Part shown: positions 63,005-64,000 of the stretch, one piece after another | Numbering within the stretch: the first letter of the stretch is position 1 | Layout of the letters: every line of letters begins with the position of its first letter | DNA from: Cyclobacterium lianum | GTDB lineage: Bacteria > Bacteroidota > Bacteroidia > Cytophagales > Cyclobacteriaceae | Assembly (NCBI RefSeq): GCF_900143075.1 | Contig: NZ_FRCY01000017.1 | Span: 62,001 to 126,000, forward strand | DNA: 64,000 nucleotides | Direction of reading: 5' to 3' | Position numbers and translations under genes: made by a program | Notes under the pieces: model-generated | What the model saw: the letters and a program-made list of their open reading frames with translations, nothing else | Database searches by the model: none | What the model was told of the DNA's origin: nothing

Positions 63005-63485
63005 TGTTTATAACTATGTGAATACAATAAGTAAAAGAATCAAAAACAAACCTGATATTCCAGATGTACAACAGGAAGTATTATTGATTCTTTGCAACAA
63101 AGATTTAATCAACAAACCACTAGACAATAAATTAAAAAACTACATTAAAGGAATTGTTTTCAACTATTCAACCACTCTTTATAAAAGTTTCAATTGGAAT
63201 GTAAATAGTTTGGAAGGATTAACCATAGTTGACTTAAAAAAGGAAGTTACTTCTATATGTGATAGTGATGCCTATAAAGATATGATTTTTAGGATTAGAA
63301 GGTATGTATTTGAAAACTATTATTTGGTAAACAAAAAGATTACTAGATGGAAAGTATTTTATTTGTATTTTAAAAGTTATTCTTATAAGGAGATAGCGAT
63401 TAAGCTTAATATCACTTACCATACAGCTATTGAATACAACTACAAATGTATCAAAGAACTGAAAGAAAAACTGATATTAAATTAA
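62994..63485 (+). CDS. Sigma-70-like phage regulator
   Basis: Start codon is GTG at 62994, chosen because it makes an 11-base overlap with the upstream gene. The N-terminal segment DIPDVQQEVLLILCNK resembles region 2 of ECF-type sigma factors, and the C-terminal segment WKVFYLYFKSYSYKEIAIKLNITYHTAIEYN is a region-4-like helix-turn-helix. Length (163) suits an ECF-like factor or a phage late-gene activator. The position just before the terminase gene fits control of late genes, which is inference. Confidence 0.65.
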   Translation: MNLDVYNYVNTISKRIKNKPDIPDVQQEVLLILCNKDLINKPLDNKLKNYIKGIVFNYSTTLYKSFNWNVNSLEGLTIVDLKKEVTSICDSDAYKDMIFRIRRYVFENYYLVNKKITRWKVFYLYFKSYSYKEIAIKLNITYHTAIEYNYKCIKELKEKLILN

Positions 63486-63538
63486 GTTGACAAAGATTTA
63501 CTTATGAATGATAGATAAGGTTAATGATTTAGATTTGG

Positions 63539-63575
63539 AAATCCTATTGGTGTAGTGCTGATAGGATTTTTTTTT
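63539..63575 (+). terminator. Terminator after the sigma-like gene
   Basis: AAATCCTAT and ATAGGATTT form a nine-base AT-rich stem, followed by a run of Ts. It would separate the early operon from the terminase region. Confidence 0.75.
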
Positions 63576-63736
63576 GATATGATTCTAATTATTGTAAAGT
63601 GAAAGCTTTTTGTAATTGAATTTGTACCCTATCCCCTATTTGAAATTTAAGGTGGTTTTAAGCTTAACCGCAATGGATACCACAATTTTTATGTATCCAA
63701 TTTATAAGTTTCTAGGGATTCAAAATTTACCCAAAT

Positions 63737-64000
63737 ATGCCAAATATATTAGTACCAAAAGAACTAAAAGAAAAAAGAGGAACAATAAGAAAATGTAGAC
63801 AAATTGAAAATGATATGCAACCGGAAAAAGTGACTGATTTTAAAAAGTTACCTGTTCCAGATCATTTAAACAAGTATGGCAAAGAATTCTTTAAAGGCTA
63901 TATTAAAAAGCTTTCTGATTCTAGCATTTTAACAGTTACAGATTTAGAAACACTTGAATTGCTTTCGGCTGAATATGGAAAATATATCGAAGCCCAATAT
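63737..64000 (+). CDS. Phage terminase small subunit, P27 family (3' end outside window)
   Basis: Eighty-eight codons are visible from MPNILVPKELKEKRGTIRK before the sequence ends. The P27 pattern is clear: basic N-terminus with K(E)KRGT-R, then LPVPDHLNKYGKEFFKGYIKKL, SSILTVTDLETLELLSAEYGKYI. The small subunit recognises phage DNA and recruits the large terminase for packaging, so a large subunit, portal and capsid genes are expected next. It is the strongest sign that the inserted element is a tailed prophage. A 60-residue ORF in another frame over its start is a shadow. Confidence 0.85.
   Translation, partial: MPNILVPKELKEKRGTIRKCRQIENDMQPEKVTDFKKLPVPDHLNKYGKEFFKGYIKKLSDSSILTVTDLETLELLSAEYGKYIEAQY

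Noticed and set aside
63616-63798. A 60-codon frame across the terminase start
   Set aside because: It is out of frame with the P27 protein and not protein-like.
1-64000. CRISPR arrays, insertion sequences and tRNA genes
   Set aside because: I looked for regular direct repeats, transposase motifs and tRNA T-arm sequences and found only the tmRNA.

Overview
The window reads as chromosome of a Bacteroidota bacterium, most likely a marine Cytophagales (Cyclobacteriaceae-like; this placement is inference). The basis is a SusC/SusD pair, TonB receptors with carboxypeptidase-D-like N-terminal domains, a DUF4249 lipoprotein, BatB/BatC-like genes, a glycine-lipid acyltransferase pair, -7 boxes of the TAnnTTTG type, and a tmRNA tag ending NYAMAA. 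Bases 1 to about 57.9 kb have mid-range GC; the last 6 kb are visibly AT-rich and belong to an inserted element.

Layout. 1-4.1 kb: end of an FG-GAP/VCBS-repeat protein, a DUF3500 protein, a GH16 glucanase and a fatty acid hydroxylase. 4.4-10.5 kb: sdhA-sdhB without a cytochrome subunit, tightly followed by a Ppx/GppA phosphatase, then a SulP-STAS anion transporter. 10.7-20.6 kb: single-domain response regulator, rfbA, an outer-membrane barrel, a pirin, a TIM-barrel sugar isomerase, an overlapping polyphosphate glucokinase and phosphotriesterase-like pair followed by a DUF1080 protein, a universal stress protein and a Na/Pi cotransporter. 20.7-32.7 kb: sugar/uronate region with a double-DUF1080 lipoprotein, SusC/SusD, a second TIM-barrel isomerase, glucuronate isomerase, an FHS/FucP permease and an aldo-keto reductase. 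Three transcription units there carry the same 18-base operator-like palindrome. 32.7-44.9 kb: glsB-glsA-like acyltransferases, an SDR, a TolC/MFP/RND tripartite efflux operon and a TonB receptor with its DUF4249 partner. 45-57 kb: a shortened Bat-type operon, a MORN-repeat protein, purC, a STAS protein, RNase Z, a queuosine-precursor transporter, a BASS-type transporter, a serine beta-lactamase-like lipoprotein, a DASS transporter and an internally duplicated lipoprotein.

At 57515-57916 lies ssrA (tmRNA). Immediately after its terminator the base composition falls and phage-like genes begin: three small leftward genes of unknown function, a large SF2 helicase-like protein whose P-loop lacks the usual lysine, a PD-(D/E)XK nuclease-like protein, a two-helix membrane peptide, a sigma-70-like regulator and, running off the window, a P27-type terminase small subunit. 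This is best read as the left part of a prophage integrated at the 3' end of ssrA; its integrase and right end are not in view.

The most notable observations are the three-site operator set (a candidate LacI-type regulon joining a DUF1080 lipoprotein, SusCD and uxaC), the ssrA-associated prophage with its unusual helicase-like protein, and a candidate periplasmic 3-keto-sugar module inferred from DUF1080 proteins and Tat-type TIM-barrel isomerases.
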